NCBI GenBank assembly: GCA_963720675.1
Contig: CAVRGH010000010.1
Location: 1,984,001 to 2,048,000, forward strand
DNA: 64,000 nucleotides
Reading direction: 5' to 3'
Origin: JALHSW01 sp963720675
Lineage (GTDB): Bacteria; Actinomycetota; Acidimicrobiia; IMCC26256; PALSA-555
A program made the position numbers and the translations under genes. The notes beneath the pieces were generated by a model that worked only from the letters and a program-made list of their open reading frames with translations, ran no database searches and had not been told where the DNA came from. Positions 44,003-52,130 of this stretch are shown in pieces (within the stretch, counting starts at the first letter, position 1; each line of letters begins with the position of its first letter).

Positions 44003-44683
44003 CTAGCCCTCGCCGCCTTCGCCACCACCGGAGTCGCCGTCGCCCTCGGCGGACGCCTCGGCGCCGCCTTCGCCCTCGGCACCCTCTTCGCCCTCTTCGC
44101 CCTCTTCGCCCTCGACCTCTTCCTCGACGACGAGTCGGGGGGCGACGACCTGGGCGACGAGCACGTCGCCGTCGACCATCGCAGTGACACCGGAGGGAAG
44201 TGCGAGCTCGACGACGCGGAGCTGGTCGCCGATGACGAGCGCAGAGATGTCGTGCTCGATCTCAGTCGGGATGTCCTGTGGCTTCGCTTCGATCGACAGC
44301 GAGAACTCCAGCTGCTCGACGAGACCACCGTCGAGCACACCGGCAGCCTCACCGGTGAGGTGCAGCGGCACCTCGGCAGCGACGGCGACGTCGGTGCGCA
44401 CCCGCACGAAGTCGACGTGGAGGTAGTCGCCGCGCGTGGGATGACGCTGGACCTGTCGGGCGAGCGCGAGCGCGTCGTCGCCGCCGATCTTGAGCGTGAT
44501 GAGGGTGTTCGCGCCGCCGGCGAGGATGTGGCTCAGCTCACGCGCGTTGACCGCGATCGGGACGGTGTCGGCACCGAGGCCGTAGACCACGGCGGGCACC
44601 TGACCGGAGCGGCGGAGCCGGCCCGCGGGACGCGAGCCATTCTCGGTTCGCAGCTCGGTGACGAGAACGTTGTCGACGGCCAT
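44003..44683 (-). CDS. rplY: 50S ribosomal protein bL25 (CTC form)
   Basis: 226 aa. The N-terminal L25 domain binding 5S rRNA reads NGSRPAGRLRRSGQVPAVVYG and LARQVQRHPTRGDYLHVDFVRV; the CTC/TL5 C-terminal domain follows with EFSLSIEAKPQDIPTEIEHD. The last 45 residues are an acidic Glu/Gly tail. A 9-bp unit (CTCTTCGCC on the plus strand) repeats three times at 44084-44110, encoding three GEE triplets, so tail length might vary. Located between prs and pth, as in many actinobacteria. Confidence 0.93.
   Translation of the reverse strand: MAVDNVLVTELRTENGSRPAGRLRRSGQVPAVVYGLGADTVPIAVNARELSHILAGGANTLITLKIGGDDALALARQVQRHPTRGDYLHVDFVRVRTDVAVAAEVPLHLTGEAAGVLDGGLVEQLEFSLSIEAKPQDIPTEIEHDISALVIGDQLRVVELALPSGVTAMVDGDVLVAQVVAPRLVVEEEVEGEEGEEGEEGAEGEGGAEASAEGDGDSGGGEGGEG
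44084..44110 (+). repeat. three 9-bp tandem repeats in rplY tail
   Basis: CTCTTCGCC repeated three times in direct succession. The unit is a multiple of three, so any copy-number change keeps the frame and adds or removes a GEE triplet. Confidence 0.75.
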
Positions 44684-44792
44684 GGCGCGTCAGCACCTTT
44701 CGGGCGGAAGGGACCTTTCATTGTGGTCCGCGAGCACCATGACAGCCAAGTCGCGCCCGGGAGCACCGGAACACGCCCCGCCGGAGGCGCCT

Positions 44793-44816
44793 CGGTCGGC
44801 CGGTCGGCCGGTCGGC
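44793..44816 (+). repeat. three 8-bp tandem repeats between prs and rplY
   Basis: CGGTCGGC repeated three times in direct succession, followed by a partial GGTC. It lies in the 187-base gap between the prs stop (44871) and the rplY start (44683), both on the minus strand. No function is assigned. Confidence 0.65.
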
Positions 44817-44870
44817 GGTCAGGCGGCGAGACAGGACCGTCCGGATCCCGATGACCCCGACGTTCGCGTG

Positions 44871-45908
44871 TCAGACGTTGTCGCCGCGGAAGATCTCGCT
44901 CACCGACGTGTCCTCGAACACGGCGTCGAGGGCCTCGGCGACGATGGGTGCGATCGAGAGCACGGTCAGCGCGTCCCATCGCTTGTCGTCGGAGATCGGC
45001 AGCGTGTTCGTGACGACCACCTCGCGCACTGGCGCGTTCTTCAGCCGGTCGATCGCCGGGCCCGAGAGCACCCCGTGGGTCGCGGCAATCCGAACGTCGG
45101 CGGCACCACGCTCCTGGAGCAGGTGCGCCGCGCTCGAGATCGTCCCCGCGGTGTCGATCATGTCGTCGACGAGGAGGCACGAACGACCCTCGACGTCACC
45201 GACGATGTCCTCGGCGACGGCCTCGTTGTGGGTCCCCTTGGGTCGACGCTTGTCGATGAAGGCGAGATCGGCGTCGATCCCGTGCTCCTCGAGGTTGTTC
45301 GCGAACCGGCGAGCGAGCTTGCCGCCACCGGCGTCGGGCGCGACGACGGTGACGTCGCCCAGGACCGACTCGGCGAGGTGCGCGGCGAGAAGGGGCACCG
45401 CGGTGAGGTGGTCGACCGGCATGTCGAAGAAGCCCTGGATCTGCCCGGTGTGGAGGTCGACGGTGATCACCCGGTCGGCCCCCGCGACCGTGAACAGGTC
45501 GGCGACGAGCCGGGCGGTGATGGGCTCGCGTCCCTCGGCCTTCCGGTCTTGTCGTGCGTACGCGTAGAACGGACACACGGCGGTGATGCGGCGGGCCGAC
45601 GCCCGCTTCGCCGCGTCGATGAGGATGAGCTGCTCCATGATCCGGTCGTTGATCGGCGGCGCGTGGCTCTGGAGCACGAAGAGGTCGGCGCCCCGGACGC
45701 TCTCGCCGTAGCGGCAGTAGAGCTCCCCGTTCGCGAACGACGAGAGCACGATCTCCCCGAGCGGGACGCCGAGCTCCTCGGCGATCTCGATCGACAGGTC
45801 CTCGTTCCCCCGCCCGGAGAAGAGCATCAGCCGCTTCGTCGGCACCAGCTCCATATGTCTGGTCGAGTCCACCTCGAGCCCGGTGTCGACCGTCTCGGAC
45901 CCACTCAT
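44871..45908 (-). CDS. prs: ribose-phosphate pyrophosphokinase
   Basis: 345 aa enzyme making PRPP from ribose 5-phosphate and ATP. Motifs: LMLFSGRGNEDLSIEIAEEL, FANGELYCRYGESVRGADLF, AVCPFYAYARQDRKAEGREP, VDLHTGQIQGFFDMPVDHLT and the PRPP loop LLVDDMIDTAGTISSAA. The ATG at 45908 adds 18 residues before MELVPTKRL, the usual start; ATG 45854 is a serious alternative. The added stretch resembles a nearby upstream sequence, a partial tandem duplication. The start overlaps a 17-codon frame that itself overlaps the glmU stop. Confidence 0.94.
   Translation of the reverse strand: MSGSETVDTGLEVDSTRHMELVPTKRLMLFSGRGNEDLSIEIAEELGVPLGEIVLSSFANGELYCRYGESVRGADLFVLQSHAPPINDRIMEQLILIDAAKRASARRITAVCPFYAYARQDRKAEGREPITARLVADLFTVAGADRVITVDLHTGQIQGFFDMPVDHLTAVPLLAAHLAESVLGDVTVVAPDAGGGKLARRFANNLEEHGIDADLAFIDKRRPKGTHNEAVAEDIVGDVEGRSCLLVDDMIDTAGTISSAAHLLQERGAADVRIAATHGVLSGPAIDRLKNAPVREVVVTNTLPISDDKRWDALTVLSIAPIVAEALDAVFEDTSVSEIFRGDNV
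45849..45880 (-). repeat. imperfect direct repeat, copy inside prs 5' end
   Basis: 32 bases that match 45920-45951 at 28 positions, 71 bases away. This copy encodes LEVDSTRHME of the Prs N-terminus and contains ATG 45854. Confidence 0.7.
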
Positions 45909-45958
45909 CTCGGCTGCGTCTCCATACGTCTGGTCGACTCCGCCTCGAGCTCGCTCAC
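45905..45958 (-). other. 17-codon frame between glmU and prs, with second copy of the repeat
   Basis: GTG 45958 overlaps the glmU TGA (GTGA) and its own TGA overlaps the prs ATG (ATGA). The frame encodes VSELEAESTRRMETQPR, similar to Prs residues 10-25 (LEVDSTRHMELVP). It looks like a partial duplication of the prs 5' end. Whether it is translated as a coupling leader is unknown. Confidence 0.45.
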
Positions 45959-47379
45959 GTCTGCTCGTCGCTCCCGTCGTCCGCTGCGGCGCGCTCGGCG
46001 GCCCAGCCTTCCTCGATCCGGGCCGGCACGCCCTTGGCCAGTGCGCCGGGTGGCACGTCGCTCGACACGACGGCCCCCGCCCCCGTGTACGCGCCGTCAC
46101 CGATCTCGACCGGTGCGACGAGGACGGTGTTCGAGCCAACCCGGGCGTCCGCACCCACCTTCGTACGGTGCTTCTGCTTCCCGTCGTAGTTCGCGGTGAT
46201 GGTTCCGGCACCGATGTTGGCGCGTGGCCCGATCTCGGCGTCACCGATGTAGGCGAGGTGCGGTGCCTTCGCTCCCTCACCGATCTCGGCGTTCTTGGTC
46301 TCGACGAACGTCCCGAGGTGCGCGCCGGCCGCGACGTGCGTACCCGGACGCAGCGACGCCCACGGTCCGACGGTGACGTCGTCGCCGATCTCGGACTCTC
46401 GAGCGACGGTCTGTTGGATCACGACGTGCTCACCGACGATCGTGTCGACGAGTCGGCAGTCGGGACCGATCACCGAACCGGCACCGACCGCGGTGCGGCC
46501 CTCCAGGATCACCCCCGGCAGCAGCTGCACGTCGGGTTCGAGCTCGACGGTCGCATCGATGTAGGTGCGCGTGGGGTCGGTCATGCCCACGCCTTCTCGC
46601 ATCCACGCCTGGTTGATGCGCGCGCGCAGGACCGACTCTGCGGCGGCGAGCTGCGCGCGGTCGTTGACCCCCATGGTCTCGGTCGCGTCGTCACCGGTGA
46701 CGGCGACGATCGAGTGCCCGGTCGAGCGCAGCACGGAGACGACGTCGGTCAGGTAGTACTCACCCTGCGCGTTCTCGGGGCTGAGCCGCCGGAGCGCCGG
46801 CGCCAGGTACGCGCGACGGAAGCAGTAGATCGACGGGTTGACCTCGGTGAGACCGAGCTGATCGTCGTTGGCGTCGGCCTGCTCCACGATGGCGAGCACC
46901 CCGCCCCGCTCGTCGCGCACGATGCGCCCGTAGCCGGTCGGGTCTTCGAGCTCCACGGTGAGCATGGTCGCCGCGGCGTCGGTGAGCCGATGCTCGGTCG
47001 CGAGCGCGGCCAGCGTGTCGGGGCGCAAGAGGGGCACGTCGCCGGTGAGCACCAGCACGTCGTCGTCGCCGTCGAGCGTGTCGGCGAACGCGGTGAGTCC
47101 GACGCTGGCCGCGTCGCCCGTCCCACGCTGCACCCGTTGCTCGACGAACTCGATGGGGATCTCGGTGGCCAGCTGCTCCTGCACCGTCTTCGTGACGTGC
47201 TCGGCGCCGTGCCCCACCACCAGGACGATGCGATCGAGCGGCAGGGCCACGAGCGTGTCGAGCACGTGGAGGATCATCGGTCGGCCGCAGAGGGGGTGCA
47301 GGACCTTGGGAACGGAGGAGCGCATCCGGGTCCCCTCGCCCGCGGCCAGGACGACTGCCGACAACGGTCGGTACGCCAT
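45955..47379 (-). CDS. glmU: bifunctional UDP-N-acetylglucosamine pyrophosphorylase / glucosamine-1-phosphate acetyltransferase
   Basis: 474 aa. The N-terminal nucleotidyltransferase half begins LSAVVLAAGEGTRMRSSVPKV, with the uridyl-transfer signature G-x-G-T-R and the metal aspartate in VLTGDVPLL. The C-terminal half is a left-handed beta helix of hexapeptide repeats (for example IGPDCRLVDTIVGEHVVI and APHLAYIGDAEIGPRANIGAGT). It makes UDP-GlcNAc for peptidoglycan. The stop lies in the prs leader region. The tRNA-Gln gene is immediately upstream on the same strand. Confidence 0.96.
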   Translation of the reverse strand: MAYRPLSAVVLAAGEGTRMRSSVPKVLHPLCGRPMILHVLDTLVALPLDRIVLVVGHGAEHVTKTVQEQLATEIPIEFVEQRVQRGTGDAASVGLTAFADTLDGDDDVLVLTGDVPLLRPDTLAALATEHRLTDAAATMLTVELEDPTGYGRIVRDERGGVLAIVEQADANDDQLGLTEVNPSIYCFRRAYLAPALRRLSPENAQGEYYLTDVVSVLRSTGHSIVAVTGDDATETMGVNDRAQLAAAESVLRARINQAWMREGVGMTDPTRTYIDATVELEPDVQLLPGVILEGRTAVGAGSVIGPDCRLVDTIVGEHVVIQQTVARESEIGDDVTVGPWASLRPGTHVAAGAHLGTFVETKNAEIGEGAKAPHLAYIGDAEIGPRANIGAGTITANYDGKQKHRTKVGADARVGSNTVLVAPVEIGDGAYTGAGAVVSSDVPPGALAKGVPARIEEGWAAERAAADDGSDEQT

Positions 47380-47423
47380 CCCTTCCTCCAGTCGCCGGAT
47401 GATCTTCGCGGGGTTCGAGTGGG

Positions 47424-47494
47424 CTCGGGGGCGAGGTTTCGAACCTCGACTTGGGACTCCAAAGGACCCCGTGCTGCCGTTACACCACCCCCGA
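47424..47494 (-). tRNA. tRNA-Gln (anticodon TTG)
   Basis: 71 bases. Acceptor TCGGGGG pairs fully with CCCCCGA before discriminator G. The anticodon loop CTTTGGA gives anticodon TTG. The anticodon stem GGGTC/GTCCC has one T-T mismatch (second pair from the loop), unusual for an essential tRNA. The T-arm CGAGGTTCGAAACCTCG is perfect. CCA is not encoded. Confidence 0.9.
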
Positions 47495-47582
47495 CCTCGC
47501 CTTCGACCCTAGCGTTCGAGCGGCCGCGATCCGCGTCCCGATGTGACGGGCGAACGGGACGACGAGTACCGTCGGCACCCTC

Positions 47583-47684
47583 ATGGGTTCGCTGATCAAG
47601 AAGCGCCGCAAGCGCATGCGCAAGAAGAAGCACAAGAAGCTGCTGAAGAAGACGCGCTGGCAGCGTCGCCAGCAGGGCAAGTAG
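47583..47684 (+). CDS. small ribosomal protein bS22 (AURKAIP1/COX24-like)
   Basis: 33 aa, extremely basic: MGSLIKKRRKRMRKKKHKKL and then LKKTRWQRRQQGK. It matches the actinobacterial AURKAIP1/COX24-domain protein known in mycobacteria as bS22, located near the decoding centre of the 30S subunit. It lies between tRNA-Gln and the convergent ispE gene, alone on the plus strand. It is short enough to be missed by automatic gene calling. Confidence 0.88.
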   Translation: MGSLIKKRRKRMRKKKHKKLLKKTRWQRRQQGK

Positions 47685-47709
47685 TCGAACCCGCCCTCCG
47701 CTCCGCCGA

Positions 47710-48657
47710 TCAGGCGGAGCTGACCCGCACACCGCGATTGGTCGTGTGGCTCGTCGCGACCGGGACCTTCATCGACCGGCGCACCTTCTTCGCCACGGCC
47801 TCGATGCGTCCGACCTTGTCGTCGGGCACGGGCACCACGTAGGCCGAGCCGCTCCCGGCCAGGAGCGGCGGCACCCCGACGATCTTCTCGAGCGCCTCGC
47901 GGAACTCGACGAGCCCGGGCTCGACCGCCTCGGCGGCCGGCTCGAGGTCGTTGGCCAGCTCGGGGAGCAGGTCCGCGACGGGCCCGAACGCGGGGACCAC
48001 GCGCCGGGAGCGCGGCCCGCCGAGCTCGTCCCACGCCGCGTACACGGCGGGCGTCGAGAGCCGGAAGGGCGGGATCGCGACGAGGTACGGCAGTCCTGCG
48101 GGCAGTGCGACCGGCTCGAGCAGCTCCCCGCGGCCGCGGATCCAGGCTGCACCGCCGGTGAGGCAGAAGGGGATGTCGGAGCCGAGCTCCGCACCGACCT
48201 CGAGCATCGCGGCGTCGGTCAGCTCGAGGTCGAGCATGCGTCGCACCGCATGCATCGCGGCAGCTGCGTCCGCCGATCCGCCACCGAGTCCGGCGCCGGC
48301 AGGGATCTTCTTCCGCAGCGTCATGCGGACCCCGTGTCCGGATCGGCCCGCACGCAGCATGACCTCTTCACCGGCGCGCATCGCCAGGTTGTCCGATCCT
48401 TCGGGGACACCCTCGGTCTCGCCCTCGACGAGCAGGCTCACGCCGCCCGGATGCGGCACCGCCTGGACCTCGACCACGTCGTGGGGGTCGCCGATCGAGA
48501 CGACCAGGGCCTCGATGTCGTGGAACCCGTCGTCGCGGCGTCCGAGGACGCGGAGCGACAGCGTCAGCTTGGCGTACGCGGTGGCGCGGGCCCTCGCGAG
48601 CCGTCCCGGCTGGGTGAGCTCGTTCAGGACGCCGCCTCCCGCGCGAGCGCGGCCCAC
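47710..48657 (-). CDS. ispE: 4-diphosphocytidyl-2-C-methyl-D-erythritol kinase
   Basis: 315 aa GHMP kinase of the non-mevalonate isoprenoid pathway, phosphorylating CDP-ME at the 2-hydroxyl. Motifs: AYAKLTLSLRVLGRRDDGFH, the ATP loop IPAGAGLGGGSADAAAAMHAV, and LLAGSGSAYVV near the end. GTG 48657 overlaps the rsmA 3' end by 34 bases and gives an extra 15 or so residues; a GGGAGG inside that stretch suggests a later start, though only a CTG is available. The order rsmA-ispE is conserved. Confidence 0.92.
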   Translation of the reverse strand: MGRARAGGGVLNELTQPGRLARARATAYAKLTLSLRVLGRRDDGFHDIEALVVSIGDPHDVVEVQAVPHPGGVSLLVEGETEGVPEGSDNLAMRAGEEVMLRAGRSGHGVRMTLRKKIPAGAGLGGGSADAAAAMHAVRRMLDLELTDAAMLEVGAELGSDIPFCLTGGAAWIRGRGELLEPVALPAGLPYLVAIPPFRLSTPAVYAAWDELGGPRSRRVVPAFGPVADLLPELANDLEPAAEAVEPGLVEFREALEKIVGVPPLLAGSGSAYVVPVPDDKVGRIEAVAKKVRRSMKVPVATSHTTNRGVRVSSA

Positions 48658-49535
48658 TGCTCGATCCCCAGCGCCTCGGCGCGGAGGCGGGGATCGATCC
48701 CGGCACCGACCAGGACGGCCTCGACGCGGGCGCCGAGCGCGGGACGGAGCGCACGCCGCAGCATCTTGCGACGTTGCGCGAACCCGGTGCGCACGAGCCG
48801 GAACATCGCGTCGGGGTCGTCGACGTCGACGGCCGGAGCGGCACGGCGGTCGATGCGCACGAGCGCGGAGTCGACCTTCGGGCGCGGCAGGAACACCGTG
48901 GGTGGGACGGCACCGACGACCCGGGCCTCGGCGTGGTAGGCGACGCGCACTGAGACCGAACCGTAGGCGCGTGATCCGGGGCCGGCCGCGAGCCGCTCGC
49001 CGACCTCCCGTTGGACCATGACCAGCAAGCGCTCGACCCGGGGCGCCTCGTCGAGCAGACGCAGCACGACCGGCGTGGCCACGTTGTACGGGAGGTTCGA
49101 GACGCAGATCCAGCGGGTCGTCGACTCCTGATCCTCGGGTGCGGGTTCGGGTCCCGGTGCGGCTCCGAGCAGCGCATCGAGGTCGATCTCCATCGCGTCG
49201 CCCTGCACCACGGTCACGCCGGGCACGTCGCCGACGACCGAGGTGAGCGCGGGCAGCAGGTGCCGGTCGAGCTCGAGCGCGCGCACCTCGGCTGCCGCGT
49301 CGGCGAGCGCGAGCGTCAGGGACCCGAGACCCGGACCGATCTCGAGGACGCGGTCGCCGAGGCCGACGTCCGCGAGGCGCACGATTCGCCGCGCGGTGTT
49401 CGGATCAACGAGGAAGTTCTGCCCGAGGGCCCGGCTCGGGTGCAGGTCGTGCGCTGCGAGCAGCGTTCGCACGTCGACAGGGCTCAGCACGGGCACGGCG
49501 ACGCAAGGTAGCGCCGGTGGGCTCGCGATCTGCAA
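48624..49535 (-). CDS. rsmA: 16S rRNA dimethyladenosine transferase
   Basis: 303 aa enzyme dimethylating A1518 and A1519. The SAM site is LGQNFLVDPNTARRIV and VLEIGPGLGSLTLALA; the catalytic motif is NLPYNVATPVVL (NLPY). The C-terminal part includes FLPRPKVDSALVRIDRR and RKMLRRALR. The first 15 residues (before VLSPVDVRTLL) may be an over-long start; a GTG at 49496 is an alternative. Confidence 0.94.
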   Translation of the reverse strand: MQIASPPALPCVAVPVLSPVDVRTLLAAHDLHPSRALGQNFLVDPNTARRIVRLADVGLGDRVLEIGPGLGSLTLALADAAAEVRALELDRHLLPALTSVVGDVPGVTVVQGDAMEIDLDALLGAAPGPEPAPEDQESTTRWICVSNLPYNVATPVVLRLLDEAPRVERLLVMVQREVGERLAAGPGSRAYGSVSVRVAYHAEARVVGAVPPTVFLPRPKVDSALVRIDRRAAPAVDVDDPDAMFRLVRTGFAQRRKMLRRALRPALGARVEAVLVGAGIDPRLRAEALGIEQWAALAREAAS

Positions 49536-49571
49536 CCGCTCGCCCCGCCGGCCCCGAGCGCGAGCGCTCGC

Positions 49572-51212
49572 CTAGTACCCGAGCTTCTTCCCGCAGCCCC
49601 AGGCCCGGAACCCGTGCTTGGCCCGGATCCGCTCCGCGACCTGGATCTGCTCGAGCTTGGTGGCGTCCCCGGCGTTCTGGGCGAACTCGTACCCACCGAA
49701 GCCCTTCCAGGTCTGGGCGAAGATGCCGAGCCCGCCCTGGTAGGCCGGACCCTGGGCGTGCCAGTTCCCGCCGGTCTCACACGCGGCGATCTTGTCCCAG
49801 CGGGAGTCGTACTTCGTACCGTAGAAGAGGATGTGGGGCTTCGCCGCCACGACCGGGACCGCGGAGATCGGAACCCGCTGGATCTCCGCGCCGTCCCGCT
49901 TCACGACGCTGTAGGTGACGTTCTGCGTCCCCGCGACCGCGGCTTCTTCACGCGTCTCGCCGACGTTCATCGAGTTGTCGGGCTGGGTCTCGTCGGGCAA
50001 CGAGTAGGGCTCCAGGATCGTCTCGTTGTCGGTGGCCTGGCGTACCACGGTGATCGACACGTTCTCGACGTCGGTGCTGGTCGGCAGCTTGTCGTCGACG
50101 GCCAGCGGCTCCGTGTAGTCCTCCGGACCGAGCACGACCTTGTACCTGGCGAGGAGCTCGCTGACGGTGGCGGCGGGCGTGTCGTAGACCACGGAGGAGC
50201 CGTCGACGAGGAGCGTGCCCTTCTTCTTCGTGCGCAGCTCGACGTTCGCGTTCGGTTCGATGACTCGCGGCGCATCCCGCAGGGCGAGGTCTCCGGTGGC
50301 ACCGAGCTGGCGCTTGGCGTCGGCGAGGAACCCGTCGGGTTCGCCGTAGGTCGTGAACACGGTCTTGCCCGTCTCGCCGTCGAAGTCGACGATCACCGGG
50401 AAGGCCCGGAGCACCCGCACGGTCATGCCGTCGGCGACTGGCGTCGAGGGGATGGGGCTCGCCCGGTCGAAACGACCGAGCTCGACCTTCTGCTCCTGCA
50501 GCAGCGACGCCACCGTCGAGACGCCGGTCTCGGCCGAGATCTTGCGGCCGTCGACCCTGACGGTGACGTCGGCACCCTGGTCGGTGACGATCGTGCCGGC
50601 GTAGAAGAGGGCGCCCAGGGTCGCGGCGACCAGCAGCACCGCGAAGGAGCGCTTGAGCGTGCCCCGGCTCGGCCGGTGCGGACGGTGCCGGCGCTTCGCC
50701 GGCGCCGTCGCCGTGCGGGGTGAGGGGCTCGCACCAGCACCGCGCTCGTCGAGCAGCTCGTGGAGCTCGGGCAGGTCCTCGGACTCGGGGAGCGGCAGCC
50801 ACGACGTCGCGTCGTGCGGCTCGGCGCGGGCCGGTGACGGCGCTGCGGTGATGTCGCGCGCCACGGGGACGTCGACCTCGGGGTTGAGGAGCTCGTGGAT
50901 CGACGGGAGATCCTCGGACTCGGGCAGGGGGAGCCACGCCATGGCGTCGTGCGGCTCGGCGCGACCGGGGCCCGCGGGCGACTCCGGGAGCGGTGCGCCT
51001 GCCGTGGGATCAGCGACCGCGGGTTCTGCGGCGTGCTCGTCGTCGACCACCAGCGCCTCGGGCGCGAGCAGCTCGTCGACGGTGGGGAGCGACTCCGGGA
51101 CCGGGACCGGCAGCCAGGCCGACGCGTCGTGTGGCTCGGCGCGGGCCGGTGACGGCTGGACCGACTCGGCGACGTGCGCGCTCGACCGCCGGCGGAGCCG
51201 GTGATGGTGCAA
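49572..51212 (-). CDS. rpfB: RpfB-like resuscitation-promoting factor with triplicated N-terminal motif
   Basis: 546 aa peptidoglycan hydrolase anchored by one helix (residues 189-207, AVLLVAATLGALFYAGTIV). Outside the cell come three DUF348 modules, a G5-like region (VGETREEAAVAGTQNVTYSVVK) and the Rpf transglycosylase domain, with the catalytic glutamate in KIAACETGGNWH and the second cysteine in FRAWGCGKKLGY. Inside are three copies of a motif RAEPHDAxxWLPxPxxExLPxxxELL (residues 24-49, 84-109, 130-154), not part of RpfB as usually described. The start TTG 51212 is the only start in frame nearby, so the N-terminus is uncertain. Cleaves peptidoglycan during regrowth and division. Confidence 0.9.
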   Translation of the reverse strand: MHHHRLRRRSSAHVAESVQPSPARAEPHDASAWLPVPVPESLPTVDELLAPEALVVDDEHAAEPAVADPTAGAPLPESPAGPGRAEPHDAMAWLPLPESEDLPSIHELLNPEVDVPVARDITAAPSPARAEPHDATSWLPLPESEDLPELHELLDERGAGASPSPRTATAPAKRRHRPHRPSRGTLKRSFAVLLVAATLGALFYAGTIVTDQGADVTVRVDGRKISAETGVSTVASLLQEQKVELGRFDRASPIPSTPVADGMTVRVLRAFPVIVDFDGETGKTVFTTYGEPDGFLADAKRQLGATGDLALRDAPRVIEPNANVELRTKKKGTLLVDGSSVVYDTPAATVSELLARYKVVLGPEDYTEPLAVDDKLPTSTDVENVSITVVRQATDNETILEPYSLPDETQPDNSMNVGETREEAAVAGTQNVTYSVVKRDGAEIQRVPISAVPVVAAKPHILFYGTKYDSRWDKIAACETGGNWHAQGPAYQGGLGIFAQTWKGFGGYEFAQNAGDATKLEQIQVAERIRAKHGFRAWGCGKKLGY

Positions 51213-51329
51213 TCGTCCCCGTCGACCCTTGTGCTCGGTGATGCCCGCCGCCTCCGCTGCGCCCGTCAGGTGTCTTCCCGCGACAGGACCGCCGCCACGC
51301 GAGGGGGTTCCTGCACCAGGGGTACGGCC

Positions 51330-52121
51330 TCACGGTAGCGCCCGACTCGTCACGGTTTCCAACACCCGTGCGGCATTGGCAACGGTGGCCTCGGCGACGG
51401 CTTGCACGTCGAGGTCCTGGGCTGCCGCCACCGCGGCCCCGACCAGCCCCACCAGCGCGGGCTCGTTCTCGCGGCCCCGGTGCGGCACGGGCGCGAGGTA
51501 CGGCGCGTCGGTCTCCACCAGGAGCCGATCCTGCGGACAGAGCGCGGCAGCGGCGCGCACGTCGTCGGCCGTCTTGAAGGTCACGATCCCACTGAACGAG
51601 AGGTGCGTCCCGAGGTCGAGGCACCGGCGCGCCTCGTCGGCACCTCCGGTGAAGCAGTGGAACACCGTGCGGTCGGGCGGTCCTTCGTCGGTGAGGACAC
51701 GCAGCGTGTCGTCCCACGCCTCGCGCGAGTGGATCACGAGTGCCCGGTCGAGCTCCTTCGCGAGCTGGATCTGGGCGCGGAACGCCGCCTCCTGCTCGTC
51801 GGGCTCCGAGTGGCGGTAGTGCAGGTCGAAGCCCGCCTCACCGATCGCGACGACGCCGGGGCGTCGGGCGAGCTCCAGGAGCTCGGGCCACTCCTCGTCG
51901 AGCTTCGACGCGTCGTGCGGGTGCAGGCCGACCGTCGCGCGGACGTCCGCGTGGCGACCCGCCAGGTCGATCGCGGCCCGGGAGCTCTCGACGTCGGTGC
52001 CGACGACCACCATCGACACGACGCCGGCCGCACGCGCCCGTTCGAGCGTCGCGTCGGCGCCGCCTTCGCACCACTGCACGTGACAGTGCGAGTCGGTCCA
52101 GACCACGTCCGTCACCGGCAT
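51330..52121 (-). CDS. tatD: TatD-family metal-dependent deoxyribonuclease
   Basis: 263 aa. Metal-binding residues are visible: TDSHCHVQW at the start, GEAGFDLHYRHS, VIHSREAWDD, HCFTGGADEAR and the last metal aspartate in ETDAPYLAPVPHRG. The family is 3'-5' exonuclease or a metal-dependent hydrolase. It follows metG by nine bases on the minus strand, in conserved order with rpfB and rsmA. Confidence 0.92.
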   Translation of the reverse strand: MPVTDVVWTDSHCHVQWCEGGADATLERARAAGVVSMVVVGTDVESSRAAIDLAGRHADVRATVGLHPHDASKLDEEWPELLELARRPGVVAIGEAGFDLHYRHSEPDEQEAAFRAQIQLAKELDRALVIHSREAWDDTLRVLTDEGPPDRTVFHCFTGGADEARRCLDLGTHLSFSGIVTFKTADDVRAAAALCPQDRLLVETDAPYLAPVPHRGRENEPALVGLVGAAVAAAQDLDVQAVAEATVANAARVLETVTSRALP

Positions 52122-52130
52122 CCGGGCCCG

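Noticed and set aside
45905..45958. 17-codon frame as a classical attenuator leader peptide
   Set aside because: It has no run of codons for one amino acid and no terminator hairpin before prs. Duplication explains it better.
51213..51329. ydaO-type (c-di-AMP) riboswitch upstream of rpfB
   Set aside because: Such elements precede some actinobacterial rpf genes, but the gap is only 117 bases and I could not find the conserved core sequences.
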